Positions 15,577 through 23,622 of a stretch of 64,000 nucleotides of DNA are shown piece by piece. The notes under the pieces are model-generated. The model had not been told where the DNA came from, did not search any database, and saw nothing but the letters and a program-made list of their open reading frames with translations. Each line of letters starts with the position of its first letter. Within the stretch, counting starts at the first letter, position 1. Both the position numbers and the translations under genes were made by a program. This DNA comes from Deinococcus multiflagellatus (GTDB taxonomy: Bacteria > Deinococcota > Deinococci > Deinococcales > Deinococcaceae), in NCBI RefSeq assembly GCF_020166415.1, contig NZ_JAIQXV010000007.1, forward strand, positions 115,854 through 179,853, given 5' to 3'.

Positions 15577-16782
15577 TCAGTTGCCGGCGGCGATGGCCAC
15601 GGCGTAGGGGTCGCGCAGGTCGGCGCCCACCACGTCGTGCACCTTTAGGGCGAAGCCCCGGTTGTCGAAATCGCCTTCCAGGTCGGTTTCGTCCACGTTC
15701 ACCATGCGGGTGAAGGTCTTGGGTCCGCCCTCGTAGCCCTTCAGGGTGGCCAGTTCGATGGGCTTCTGCGCCCCGTTGGCCATGACGATGTAGTCGTCGG
15801 CGCTCAGGCCCTTGCCGGCGTAGCGCTCGGGGAACTCCTCAAGCACGTCGGCAATCATGTCTTCCAGGTGGACGTTCGCCATCTGGTAGACCGGGTTGCG
15901 GTTGTCGCGCATGGCCAGCGGGCCACCGGCGCCACCCGTGGGCACGAGGTACTCGCTCTCCATGCTGCGGCGGGCCATGCGCTCCCACTTGGTCCCCACG
16001 AACAGATCGGACGGCTTGCGCGCCACGCGGCGGCCGGTGGTGGGGTCCACGCGCTGGGCCATCCACTCGGCGATCTCGTCCAGGTTTTCCGTGGTCGGCC
16101 CCAGCTCGCCGTTCTGCAGGGGAATACGCCCCGCCTTGCGCAGAATCACGTCCAGGATGGTGAAGGCACGGGTGGCGCGGAAGGTCACGCCCAGCTGCGC
16201 GGCCGCCTGGGTAAAGGCGCCCAGGTCGTCGTTGACGTACATCTCCCACGTGAAGGCCAGCGCCAGGGCGACGTCGGACACCGTGTAGCCCTCTTCGGTC
16301 TGGAAGAAACTGGCGTATTCAATGTTCGTGGCCTCGGGGCGGATGGGCGCGAAGCGGTGGCTCAGCACGCCCGGGCGCGTGGCGTTCAGGGGCTTGAAGT
16401 TGGGGGCGGGGCGCCGGAAGGCGAACTGAATCAGGTCGCTTTCCGGCAGGGTGTAGGCGTCCCGCTGCGCGAAGTCGCGCGCCTGCGCCAGCGCCAGGGG
16501 GAAGTCGCTGGTGGTGTGCGTTTCCTGGTGCATGCGGCGCACCTTGGTCAGGTCCTGGATGGTGTGTTCCACCTTGGCCAGCGCCAGGTCGGTCGCCACG
16601 TGGTCCATGGCGCGCACGCTGGCAATCTGCTTGTCCAGAATTTCGCCGTAGTACGCCTTGTGGAACGACTGCTGGCCGGCTTCGAGCACCGTGAGGATGG
16701 TCAGGGGCACCACGCGGTGCTCGGGGATGATCTTGCGGTCGGCCGCGCGCTCCAGCTCGTGGCGAATGTCTTTGATGCTCAT
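15577..16782 (-). CDS. Major capsid protein
   Basis: 401 residues, ATG with AAGGAG upstream. Located downstream of protease/scaffold and decoration genes and before connectors, the conserved place for the capsid protein, and of typical size. The N-terminal ~110 residues are helical and charged (delta-domain-like), followed by the mixed body expected of an HK97-fold protein, with YTVSDVALALAFTWEMYVNDDLGAF in the centre and a C-terminal beta region (GFALKVHDVVGADLRDPYAV). Whether the N-terminal part is cleaved by the upstream protease cannot be told from sequence. Confidence 0.88.
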   Translation of the reverse strand: MSIKDIRHELERAADRKIIPEHRVVPLTILTVLEAGQQSFHKAYYGEILDKQIASVRAMDHVATDLALAKVEHTIQDLTKVRRMHQETHTTSDFPLALAQARDFAQRDAYTLPESDLIQFAFRRPAPNFKPLNATRPGVLSHRFAPIRPEATNIEYASFFQTEEGYTVSDVALALAFTWEMYVNDDLGAFTQAAAQLGVTFRATRAFTILDVILRKAGRIPLQNGELGPTTENLDEIAEWMAQRVDPTTGRRVARKPSDLFVGTKWERMARRSMESEYLVPTGGAGGPLAMRDNRNPVYQMANVHLEDMIADVLEEFPERYAGKGLSADDYIVMANGAQKPIELATLKGYEGGPKTFTRMVNVDETDLEGDFDNRGFALKVHDVVGADLRDPYAVAIAAGN

Positions 16783-16859
16783 GGGGCTCCTTGTGAGGCA
16801 CGGAAAAGGGCCAGCCGCGCGGGGGGGCGGGCTGGCCAGGGCTGGAACCGGGGGGCGGC

Positions 16860-17231
16860 TTAGTTCGCGCGCAGGCCGATGGTGGTGGCGCCCAGCTTGT
16901 AACCGACGAAGGCGGCGCCGGCGGCCACAAACTTCTTGGTGCCGGCGTCCCAGTCCACCTTGCCGAAGTCGGCCACGGCCGCCACGTCGGCGGCCGGCAC
17001 GCCCACCGTGAGCACAATGCCCGGCAGGAACACGCTGGCCTGCCCTTCGATCAGGCCCTGGGGGTGCTTACCAGACGTGGCCTGCTCGGGGCTGACCACG
17101 TCGGTGGCGGCGATGCCGTAGAACCCGGCGTTGCCGAGCTTGACGATGTGGCCGCTCTTGGTGCCCGCAGGCACGGGCAGGGCGAGGGTGACCGAGCCGC
17201 CAGTGTAGGCGTGGTGCTTTTTGTTCTTCAT
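16860..17231 (-). CDS. DUF2190-type capsid decoration protein
   Basis: 123 residues, ATG with GGAGG upstream. The pattern GSVTLALPVPAGTKSGHIVKLGNAGFYGIAATDV followed by ASVFLPGIVLTVGVPAADV is the signature of the DUF2190 family (sometimes mislabelled as a recombinase), small beta-rich proteins encoded beside the major capsid gene that decorate or cement the shell. Its position between protease/scaffold and capsid genes agrees. Confidence 0.85.
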   Translation of the reverse strand: MKNKKHHAYTGGSVTLALPVPAGTKSGHIVKLGNAGFYGIAATDVVSPEQATSGKHPQGLIEGQASVFLPGIVLTVGVPAADVAAVADFGKVDWDAGTKKFVAAGAAFVGYKLGATTIGLRAN

Positions 17232-17304
17232 GCTCGCCTCCGTAAGGGCGCCCGCCCCGGCGAGAGGGGCGGGCGGTGAGAGGGCCAGGGGCCGGGGGGA
17301 GGCT

Positions 17305-17925
17305 TCAGATCAGGCCGGCGCGCGAGCGCACGCCCTCCATGCGGCGCACGCCCTCGTCGGTGCGGCGGGTGTCCTCGCGGCTGTTGTCGCCCACGGGCAG
17401 GTTGATGTGGCCGCCCCCCCGCCCGCGCTGGCCTTCCTGGGCCGCGCCCTGCATGAGCGCCCGGCGCTCGGCGATCATCTCGGCCACGAGTTCCTGGGCC
17501 TCGGTGTCGCTGTTGGCGGCCGTTGCGGCCGCGATCAGCGAGTCGCGGAAGCGCGCGTCGAGGTCAATGTCCTTGACCTTCGGTGCCTTGGGCAGCCCGG
17601 CGGCCTCCAGCGCCGTGATGGCGATGTTGGTGCGCTTCTCGATGACCTTCTCGCGGCGCTCGCGCTGCAGCTCGCTGGTCAGGCCGAGCACCGTGCGCTC
17701 CAGCGTGTTCTCCACGTTGCTGGCCGGCGTGGGGCTCGGGGCCGGGGTGGGCGCAGGGGTGGGGGTCGGCGTGGGGGCGGGGGCCGGCGTGGGCGCCCCC
17801 TCGCGGGCCACGGCTTCCGCCATTTCGATCATGGCCGCCGCGTACTCGGTCTGGTGCTGGGCCTTGATCTGCTCCAGCGTGAGCCCGGGGAAGCGTTCCA
17901 GCAGTGCTTTCAGTTTCGGGTGCAT
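17305..17925 (-). CDS. Nested capsid scaffold protein (internal in-frame start)
   Basis: Within the protease gene, an ATG at 17925 is preceded by GAAGGAGGG with about 6 nt spacing, much stronger than expected by chance inside a coding region. Translation from it gives 206 residues beginning MHPKLKALLERFPGL, all helical and linker sequence, i.e. the scaffold without protease. This parallels lambda Nu3 inside C. The inference rests on the internal ribosome site and domain boundary. Confidence 0.7.
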   Translation of the reverse strand: MHPKLKALLERFPGLTLEQIKAQHQTEYAAAMIEMAEAVAREGAPTPAPAPTPTPTPAPTPAPSPTPASNVENTLERTVLGLTSELQRERREKVIEKRTNIAITALEAAGLPKAPKVKDIDLDARFRDSLIAAATAANSDTEAQELVAEMIAERRALMQGAAQEGQRGRGGGHINLPVGDNSREDTRRTDEGVRRMEGVRSRAGLI

Positions 17926-18624
17926 CTTGCCCTCCTTCGGGCGGTGGGTTTCCTTCTGCCGGGCCAGGCCCGACAGGTCGGAAGGGTCGGAGACCGCATC
18001 AATGGTCAGCAGCCGGAAGTCCGTCTGAATCACGCAGATGGTTTCTTCCGGGTCGGGGTAGCCCTGCAGGCCGGGGATTTCCTTGGCCGGCAGGTACTGG
18101 GCGCTGCCCGTGCCGTTGCTGCTGATGCCCACGGCGACTTTCTTCTTCAGCAGGGCGCGCATGGTCTGCCCCGAGGCGTGGTCGTCAATCAGGATGCCGG
18201 TGGCTTTCACCACGTCGCCTTCGAGCCACAGCTTCTCGTAGATCACCCAGATGGTTTCCAGGCGGCCCTTGAGGGGGTCCCAGTCGTTCCACCCGTCTTT
18301 CGGGTGCTCGAGCAGGCCCCACAGGCGCCCGGCTTCAATCTCGGGCTGGGCGGCGTCAATGGCCGCCTGCCACACCTCGCGCGAGTAGTAGCGCTTGTTC
18401 CGGTTGACGCGCCCGGCGGTGGCCACCGTGACGTCCACGAGGGTGACCGTCTCGCCGTTGCGCTTTTCCTCGCGCAGCGAGGCGTTCCCCCGGTCGGGGC
18501 CCAGCTGCTCGGTGAGGCGCATGCCGTGCTCTGTGGTCACGCTTTCCTGCAGCAGCAGGCGCCCAGGCGGCAGGGGACGCTCGGGGGCGGGCGGGCAGGG
18601 CGAACGGTTCAGCTGGTCGGGCAT
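17305..18624 (-). CDS. Prohead protease with C-terminal scaffold
   Basis: 439 residues from ATG at 18624 with AAAGGAGG upstream. Residues about 60-230 form a phage prohead serine protease: NRNKRYYSREVW, a catalytic-type His in WGLLEHP, and the nucleophile region VGISSNG. This protease matures the procapsid by cutting scaffold and capsid. After residue ~230 comes an internal start, a scaffold-like helical region, a Pro-Ala-Thr repeat linker (about residues 285-310), and a long charged helix, ending in a basic tail. A protease fused in frame to its scaffold with nested expression is a known arrangement (lambda C/Nu3). Confidence 0.87.
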   Translation of the reverse strand: MPDQLNRSPCPPAPERPLPPGRLLLQESVTTEHGMRLTEQLGPDRGNASLREEKRNGETVTLVDVTVATAGRVNRNKRYYSREVWQAAIDAAQPEIEAGRLWGLLEHPKDGWNDWDPLKGRLETIWVIYEKLWLEGDVVKATGILIDDHASGQTMRALLKKKVAVGISSNGTGSAQYLPAKEIPGLQGYPDPEETICVIQTDFRLLTIDAVSDPSDLSGLARQKETHRPKEGKMHPKLKALLERFPGLTLEQIKAQHQTEYAAAMIEMAEAVAREGAPTPAPAPTPTPTPAPTPAPSPTPASNVENTLERTVLGLTSELQRERREKVIEKRTNIAITALEAAGLPKAPKVKDIDLDARFRDSLIAAATAANSDTEAQELVAEMIAERRALMQGAAQEGQRGRGGGHINLPVGDNSREDTRRTDEGVRRMEGVRSRAGLI

Positions 18625-18634
18625 AGAGCCTCCT

Positions 18635-18796
18635 TTAGCGCTCCTCGCGCAGAACGGTGGGGCGGGTGCGCTGCTCGCGCTGGCGGCGGTCTGGCGCTTC
18701 AGGGCCGCCCGCTTCATGCGTGGGGCGGCCCTGTTCATCGGGGGCGGGTTCGCGCAGCGTGTGGCGTTCCCGCACTTCAGGTTTAGGATCCGGCAT
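18635..18796 (-). CDS. Small 53-residue protein between portal and protease
   Basis: ATG at 18796 is preceded by AGGAGGTG with 6 nt spacing; the frame begins inside the end of the portal gene (overlap 14 nt) and stops at 18635, just before the protease ribosome site. The product is very hydrophilic, rich in Arg, Glu and Pro (MPDPKPEVRERHTLREPAPD start), with no hydrophobic segment. No family recognised. Spacing and ribosome site make it a credible translated gene. Confidence 0.7.
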   Translation of the reverse strand: MPDPKPEVRERHTLREPAPDEQGRPTHEAGGPEAPDRRQREQRTRPTVLREER

Positions 18797-20183
18797 TCTT
18801 GTCACCTCCTTCCGGGTCGGGTGGCGGCGGCGGCGGTGTGCCGCTTCGCCCGAAGGGCTGCCCGGCGGCGGCCAGGCGCTGCACCTCCTCGGCGGTGTCG
18901 AAGCCCAGCGAGGCGCTGAGCGTCTGCGGACTGGCCCAGTTGTGGCGCTGGGCGGCCTCCGCGCGGCGAATGCGTTCGTCCAGCGTGTCCTGCGAGATGG
19001 TGGGGAAGCTCCACGGCACCTCGATTTGCCCGGCCTTGACCCGCTTTTTCTTCTCCACGCGGGTCAGGCCCCCGTCGCGCACGTCGTAGGTCCTCACCGT
19101 GTACACCCGCTCTGGCCCATGCCGCCGCACGAGGTCCGCGCGGTAGATCCGGTCCAGGTGCGAGCGCAGCGCCGCGTGGATGCGCAGCACGCTCCGGATG
19201 GCCGGCAGGGTCATGCTGTCGGCCGTGGTGCGCGTCACGGTCCCGCCCTCGCCCATGTAGTGCTCGGGCAGGCCCAGCAGGCACAGGGCGGTCAGGCGCA
19301 CGAACGCCCGGGCGTCGTGCTGGGCGTTGGCGGCGCCCGAGGCGGGGGTGTTGAAGTTGATCTCGTCGCTGATCACGGTCTTGCCGTCGTCGGCCAGCAC
19401 CTTGGCCAGCGTGAGGACCCCGCCCTTGCTGGGGAGGCGGCGGTAGGCCGCGCGCTTCTCGTTGAAAATGGCCCGGCTGTTCGGATCCTTGCGGTCCACG
19501 AACACGGTCTGCACGCCCAGAATGCGGCCCTGCAGGTCGTGGGTGTTGAGCCGGTGGCCCAGCAGGTTCAGGTAGGCCTCAGCAGGCGCGACAGCACGCA
19601 TGGCGACCGGCCAGCCGCGCACGTCGTTCCACAGGGCGTTGTGGGCCGTCCACACGAACTCGCCGGCATCCCAGGTGAGCTCACCGCCGCTGCCGCTGGG
19701 GGCACGCACCTGCGTGACGCCCTGGAGCACGTCCGCCTTCAGGGTCACGCCCCGGTCAATGTCCAGGTGGGCGAGGCGGGCGGGTTGGTCGCCCAGGTCT
19801 TCGAGGGGAAACACCGCGCACAGCTCGCCGTCGAGCAGGTATTCCGTCACCAGCCGGTTACTCATCAGCTGGCCGAGGTCGTTGGTGTCCCACAGGTCGG
19901 CCAGGGCCTGCTGCGCGGTCTTGTCCGCGTTCAGGGGGCTGTACGTGAATTCGTCGCCGATCAGGAGGGCCACCGCGATCTCCACGGCCGCGCCGAACAG
20001 CGGGTTCGTGAAGAAGGCGCGCCGGGTGCGCCGCCGGGTGGCCGCCCGGTCAAGGCCATAAATCCGGGGGCCGCCCTGCAGGCTGTCGCCCAGGGCGCCC
20101 TCGTGCCACCAGGGGCCGGCCCCCTGGGTGGTCTCGCTGTTGCTTTCGGTGATGGGTTCACCGTCTGGGCCGTAGAGCAGCAT
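18783..20183 (-). CDS. Portal protein
   Basis: 466 residues, ATG with AAGGAGGTG upstream, directly after the large terminase gene. Typical portal features: an N-terminal segment with RRTRRAFFTNPLFGAAVEIAVALLIGDEF, the EYLLDGE stretch, and a C-terminal region of long charged helices ending in a Pro-rich tail (PPPPPPDPEGG). Portal proteins form the dodecameric ring through which DNA enters and leaves the head. The family is assigned from order, size and texture; length is usual for siphovirus portals. Confidence 0.88.
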   Translation of the reverse strand: MLLYGPDGEPITESNSETTQGAGPWWHEGALGDSLQGGPRIYGLDRAATRRRTRRAFFTNPLFGAAVEIAVALLIGDEFTYSPLNADKTAQQALADLWDTNDLGQLMSNRLVTEYLLDGELCAVFPLEDLGDQPARLAHLDIDRGVTLKADVLQGVTQVRAPSGSGGELTWDAGEFVWTAHNALWNDVRGWPVAMRAVAPAEAYLNLLGHRLNTHDLQGRILGVQTVFVDRKDPNSRAIFNEKRAAYRRLPSKGGVLTLAKVLADDGKTVISDEINFNTPASGAANAQHDARAFVRLTALCLLGLPEHYMGEGGTVTRTTADSMTLPAIRSVLRIHAALRSHLDRIYRADLVRRHGPERVYTVRTYDVRDGGLTRVEKKKRVKAGQIEVPWSFPTISQDTLDERIRRAEAAQRHNWASPQTLSASLGFDTAEEVQRLAAAGQPFGRSGTPPPPPPDPEGGDKNAGS

Positions 20184-20199
20184 CGTTCACCTCCTTGGG

Positions 20200-22101
20200 T
20201 CAGTTCAGGTCGTCGAGTTCCAGTTCCGCCAGGGCAGCAATCGCGCTGGTCAGGTCCGGGGTGCGGTCCTTAAACAAGCGCTCCGGCGCCAGAGCCAGCA
20301 CCGCGCCGTCGCCGTCGTCGGGCGACTGGCCCTTGCTCCGTTTCTTGAACACCTGCTTTTTCTCCAGCTGGCGCACGTCGCGGTCGCCGCGCGTGACGTA
20401 CCCATACTTGCGTTCGGTCAGGTCGCGCTTGAGCAGCAGGGGCGGGTGCTCGATGCGCACGACGCTCAGCACCTCGTCGGCCTGGGCGTACATCTCGGTC
20501 ACGAGGTTCGCGTATTGATCGCCGTCCGTGGCCGCGCTGCCAAAAGGCACCTCGTGCACCACGTAGCCGTCCGGAAAGAGGGCAGCCAGCTCCTCGAGTT
20601 TGCGCAGGCCGTCAATGATGCCGCTGCCATACCCGGCGTCCACGCGGATGCTCAGGCGCGTGATGCCCTGGGCGGCCAGTCGCCGGGCGGCCTTAGCCAC
20701 CGCCTGCACGTAGCGGTCGGTGCGCGTCATGGCGTCGAGTTCCTGGGCGCCCTGAATGGCCTCCTCAAAGCGCAGGATCCGCCGCGCCAAGCTGTAGATG
20801 GTGCCCGCGTCGTCGCCGTAGCGCCCGCAGTCCACACCGATCTGCGCGCTCCAAATCACCCGCACCTCGTGACCCTGTGCCCGGTGGGTGATGCCCGGGT
20901 CCAGGGTGGTGGGGTCCAGATGGGGGAACAGGTCCTGCACCGTGAGCCCCAGCCCCAGCGGGGGCATGACCTGGAAGTCGGGCACAGGTGTGACCTCACG
21001 GGTCACGCAGGCGTCGAAGCGGCCCGCGCTGATGAAGGTGTCGCCGCCGCCGCCCGTGGGCGGAATGCCCAGGGCGCCGTACAGGAAGCCGCGCTTGGGG
21101 GCAAAGACCGTGCCGGCTGGGTGGAAGCCGCCGCCCGCCTTGGGGACATCCCAGGGCACGACGAACGTGTGGCGGGCCTCATCCATCTTGGGCACCACCT
21201 CGCAGCCGAAGGTGCGCTGGTCTTCGATCATCTCGTTGAAGACGCTGCGCATGGTGCCGCCCGGCACCTCTGACGTGCCGTTCCAGACGTTCGGGAAGTT
21301 GATGAGGGACAGCCGGAACACCTGGGCCAGGGGGTGGCGCATCATTTCCTGGAAGGCGCTGGTGCTCGTCTTGGGGTTGGCGTACAGCAGCCACAGGCGC
21401 ACCGTGTTGCCCGTGAACTGGCGCTTCGCCGCGTCATACATAAATTCCGCGATGCCCTCCGCCTCTTCGAAGACCCAGAGGTGGAAGTCGTTGTGCTGGC
21501 CCTGCACGCGCTCGGTGCCGGTGCCGCCCGCGTCGTTGGTCACGAAGCCCATGGCGAAGTGGTCGGCCGACTGTTCGGCGCGCATGTCTTTGGGCATCAG
21601 GCCGGGCATGACGTTGCGGCGGCGCATCAGGGCGCTGGCGACGTGCATGCGGATGTTCTTCCAGAGCGTGTCGCGCACCTGGTCGTTGGTGTTCGCCGTG
21701 GACTGCACCACGCAGGGGCCGAAGCACCGATAGAACCAGATCATCACCGGCGCACCGATGCCGTACGTTTTCCCCACGCCGTGCGCCGCCTCGATCACGA
21801 ACACGTAGGGCACGGCCTGCTCGCCGGCCAGCTGGCGAGTCACGCTCTCCTGAATCGCCTGCAGGATCTCGTACTGTCCCGGGTGGCCGTTCACGCCTTT
21901 CCAGGGCGTCATGCCCAGCACGCGTTCGCAGAAGCCGATCAGGTCGTGGCCGTAGCGTTCCCGCCACTTTGCCTGCTCATCCCGCGTCGGCTGCTGCGTC
22001 TTCAGCTTGCCGGCGTCCCGCAGGCGGCGCCGGGCAATGGCCTGAATGACGGCGCTGCGGTTCAACCAGCCCGGCAGGCGGCCGGTGGACTGTTTGGTCA
22101 T
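20200..22101 (-). CDS. Terminase large subunit
   Basis: 633 residues. The ATPase domain has Walker A EAAHGVGKT near residue 105 and a Walker B-like LWVFEEAEG near residue 210. The C-terminal RNase H-like nuclease carries the acidic motifs GVDCGRYGDDAG (about residue 425) and DDGDGAV near the end, all needed for DNA cutting. It powers DNA packaging and cuts the concatemer. The ATG overlaps the previous stop as ATGA and the portal gene follows after 16 nt. Confidence 0.95.
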   Translation of the reverse strand: MTKQSTGRLPGWLNRSAVIQAIARRRLRDAGKLKTQQPTRDEQAKWRERYGHDLIGFCERVLGMTPWKGVNGHPGQYEILQAIQESVTRQLAGEQAVPYVFVIEAAHGVGKTYGIGAPVMIWFYRCFGPCVVQSTANTNDQVRDTLWKNIRMHVASALMRRRNVMPGLMPKDMRAEQSADHFAMGFVTNDAGGTGTERVQGQHNDFHLWVFEEAEGIAEFMYDAAKRQFTGNTVRLWLLYANPKTSTSAFQEMMRHPLAQVFRLSLINFPNVWNGTSEVPGGTMRSVFNEMIEDQRTFGCEVVPKMDEARHTFVVPWDVPKAGGGFHPAGTVFAPKRGFLYGALGIPPTGGGGDTFISAGRFDACVTREVTPVPDFQVMPPLGLGLTVQDLFPHLDPTTLDPGITHRAQGHEVRVIWSAQIGVDCGRYGDDAGTIYSLARRILRFEEAIQGAQELDAMTRTDRYVQAVAKAARRLAAQGITRLSIRVDAGYGSGIIDGLRKLEELAALFPDGYVVHEVPFGSAATDGDQYANLVTEMYAQADEVLSVVRIEHPPLLLKRDLTERKYGYVTRGDRDVRQLEKKQVFKKRSKGQSPDDGDGAVLALAPERLFKDRTPDLTSAIAALAELELDDLN

Positions 22102-22283
22102 GGCTGAGCCTCTGGGGCAGGCAGGGTGCCCTGCTGTTCTTCCAGCTGACGCGCTCTCTGCTCCAGCTGCCTGCCCAGTGCGGTCAGTTGTTCCACGTCC
22201 ATGGTCGTCAGGTCCTCAGGCTTCACCTGCGCCAGCGCACGCACCTGCGCCTGATCGTCCGATTTGTCAAAAGTCATCGTCAT
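22098..22283 (-). CDS. Small helical protein between terminase subunits
   Basis: About 61 residues. Three nearby ATG codons exist (22289, 22283, 22277); the second is preferred because GAGG lies 6 nt upstream. The start lies inside the end of the TerS gene and its stop overlaps the TerL ATG as ATGA. The product is acidic then helical (MDVEQLTALGRQLEQRARQLEEQQ). No family recognised; coupling to terminase suggests a packaging accessory role. Confidence 0.7.
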   Translation of the reverse strand: MTMTFDKSDDQAQVRALAQVKPEDLTTMDVEQLTALGRQLEQRARQLEEQQGTLPAPEAQP

Positions 22284-22893
22284 TTTCATCCTCTGGCGGC
22301 AGCATGGCCGCCAACTGCCAGAGCGCGGCCTCGCCCAGCTTGTCGAGATCCTCGGGGGACTTGATGCCCCGAAGGTTTACGTTGAGCTCTTCCATGCCCA
22401 GGGCCTTGCGCTCCAGATCCGTCCCGATCTTGATGGCGCGCGCCACGTCGAGCATGTCCATCTCTTCGGGTTTCTGGTGGGCCATGCCCTGCACGCCCAG
22501 CGTGGTCAGCGCCGTGCCGATCTTCAGCTGGCGCCGCCGCACCTCGGTCTTCATGTCGAGGTCAGCGGCCCTCAAACGACCGTCAACTTCCCGACGCATC
22601 TGCAGCCGAAGCTCGGGCCAGTCTTCTTCGCTGGAACGGCGTTCAATCTGCCTCAGGCTCGGTGCACCAGGTTTGTCGGCGAGGGTGGCCAGTGTGACGG
22701 CGTCTTCTCCGCGTATGTATTCGCGGCGGATAGCCAGCCAGTCGTGCTTGACGCGCTTGTCTTCCTGGGGCTTCGCCCCGCTGCGGCGGCGGTCCTTCTT
22801 GGACTTTTCTTTCTTCGTGGCGGCCGTTGTGGGTGCCTGAGGGGGCGGGGGGCGCTTGGCCACGGGCTTGCGGGGCTTGGCGGGGCTGGGCAT
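22267..22893 (-). CDS. Terminase small subunit
   Basis: 208 residues, ATG with GGAGGTG upstream, first gene of the late block. The N-terminal 45 residues are basic and proline-rich, then a DNA-binding helix-turn-helix region (DWLAIRREYIRGEDAVTLATLA ... RQIERRSSEEDW) of the kind found in phage TerS proteins, and a helical oligomerisation part with an acidic end. It recognises the packaging site and recruits TerL. Position directly before TerL supports the call. Confidence 0.82.
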   Translation of the reverse strand: MPSPAKPRKPVAKRPPPPQAPTTAATKKEKSKKDRRRSGAKPQEDKRVKHDWLAIRREYIRGEDAVTLATLADKPGAPSLRQIERRSSEEDWPELRLQMRREVDGRLRAADLDMKTEVRRRQLKIGTALTTLGVQGMAHQKPEEMDMLDVARAIKIGTDLERKALGMEELNVNLRGIKSPEDLDKLGEAALWQLAAMLPPEDENDDDF

Positions 22894-22917
22894 GGTTGAT
22901 CACCTCCTATGGGCATG

Positions 22918-22940
22918 AAAAAGCCCCACCGAAGTGGGGC
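22918..22940 (-). terminator. Rho-independent terminator before the late genes
   Basis: On the minus strand a 7-bp stem GCCCCAC/GTGGGGC with TTCG tetraloop is followed by five T. It ends transcripts coming from 22958-23224 before the terminase genes, implying that late genes need their own promoter or antitermination. Confidence 0.85.
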
Positions 22941-22957
22941 GAGCGAGGGAAGCAGAT

Positions 22958-23224
22958 TTAGCGCTGAGGAGCGTTGAACGAGTTGAGCATTCGGTCAAGC
23001 TGCGCAGCCAGCCGCTGCAACCGTTCAAGTGTGTCGTCGTGTTCTTCGGGGTCTTCGTACACGTAATGCTTTTGCCCCGTCGTGGTCAGCAGGTAGGCCT
23101 GCGTGCGGCCTTCATTGTCTCCACGTTCAAAGCTCAGGGACTCGACTGCAGCTGCACGAACCCACTCGCCATTGGGAAGACGGAGGAAAGCGCCGGAGGG
23201 ACTCTCTTGCAGGTCAGTGTCCAT
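22958..23224 (-). CDS. Small hypothetical phage protein
   Basis: 88 residues. The ATG at 23224 has no ribosome site but a TACCCT box 6 nt upstream, so it is probably read from a leaderless transcript. The protein has a beta-rich middle (LPNGEWVRAAAVESLSFERG ... QAYLLTTTGQKHYVYED) and a C-terminal amphipathic helix. No recognised domain. A terminator lies 18 nt after its stop, so it may form a one-gene transcript. Confidence 0.75.
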   Translation of the reverse strand: MDTDLQESPSGAFLRLPNGEWVRAAAVESLSFERGDNEGRTQAYLLTTTGQKHYVYEDPEEHDDTLERLQRLAAQLDRMLNSFNAPQR

Positions 23225-23230
23225 GCCCTC

Positions 23231-23236
23231 AGGGTA
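23231..23236 (-). promoter_or_regulatory. -10 box TACCCT, leaderless promoter
   Basis: TACCCT ends 6 nt before the ATG of 22958-23224; TANNNT at this distance is the Deinococcus leaderless pattern. Confidence 0.55.
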
Positions 23237-23250
23237 TCAAGCGTCTGAAG

Positions 23251-23610
23251 TCAATTCTCCACAAAGACGGTGTGATAAGCGGCGCCTCGTGCGCGGAGCG
23301 GCAGGCCATTTTCCAAGTGCTTCAAGAAGATATTGCCCACCATGTGTACAAACCGCGGCTCCGGCATCACGCCTAGATCATCAATGTCAATGGCGACCGC
23401 AAGACCCTTGATCGGCGGGGAGCGTCGCAGTTTCAGGCGAAAAACGACGGTCTCAGTTTCTGGCTGAAAGAAGACGTCCCAATCGGCTTGTTCGAGGATG
23501 TGCGCGAAATGCTTAGGATCTGCATTCCGCTCCACATACTCCTGCAGGACAGCAAGTTGGCTGTTCTGGTCTGGCTGCTGGGTTACGGCTTCGAACAGCG
23601 CACGCGTCAT
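23251..23610 (-). CDS. Hypothetical protein, 119 aa
   Basis: Begins MTRALFEAVTQQPDQNSQ; a helical N-terminal half followed by beta strands (TVVFRLKLRRSPPIKGLAVAIDIDD). A TAAGCT box ends 6 nt before the ATG and no ribosome site is present, which suggests a leaderless start whose -10 overlaps the stop of the upstream ParB-fold gene. Base composition is a little lower in GC than its neighbours. Function unknown. Confidence 0.75.
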   Translation of the reverse strand: MTRALFEAVTQQPDQNSQLAVLQEYVERNADPKHFAHILEQADWDVFFQPETETVVFRLKLRRSPPIKGLAVAIDIDDLGVMPEPRFVHMVGNIFLKHLENGLPLRARGAAYHTVFVEN

Positions 23611-23616
23611 GGACCG

Positions 23617-23622
23617 AGCTTA
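23617..23622 (-). promoter_or_regulatory. -10 box TAAGCT, leaderless promoter
   Basis: TAAGCT (TANNNT) ends 6 nt upstream of the ATG at 23610 and includes the TAA stop of the preceding gene. Confidence 0.5.
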
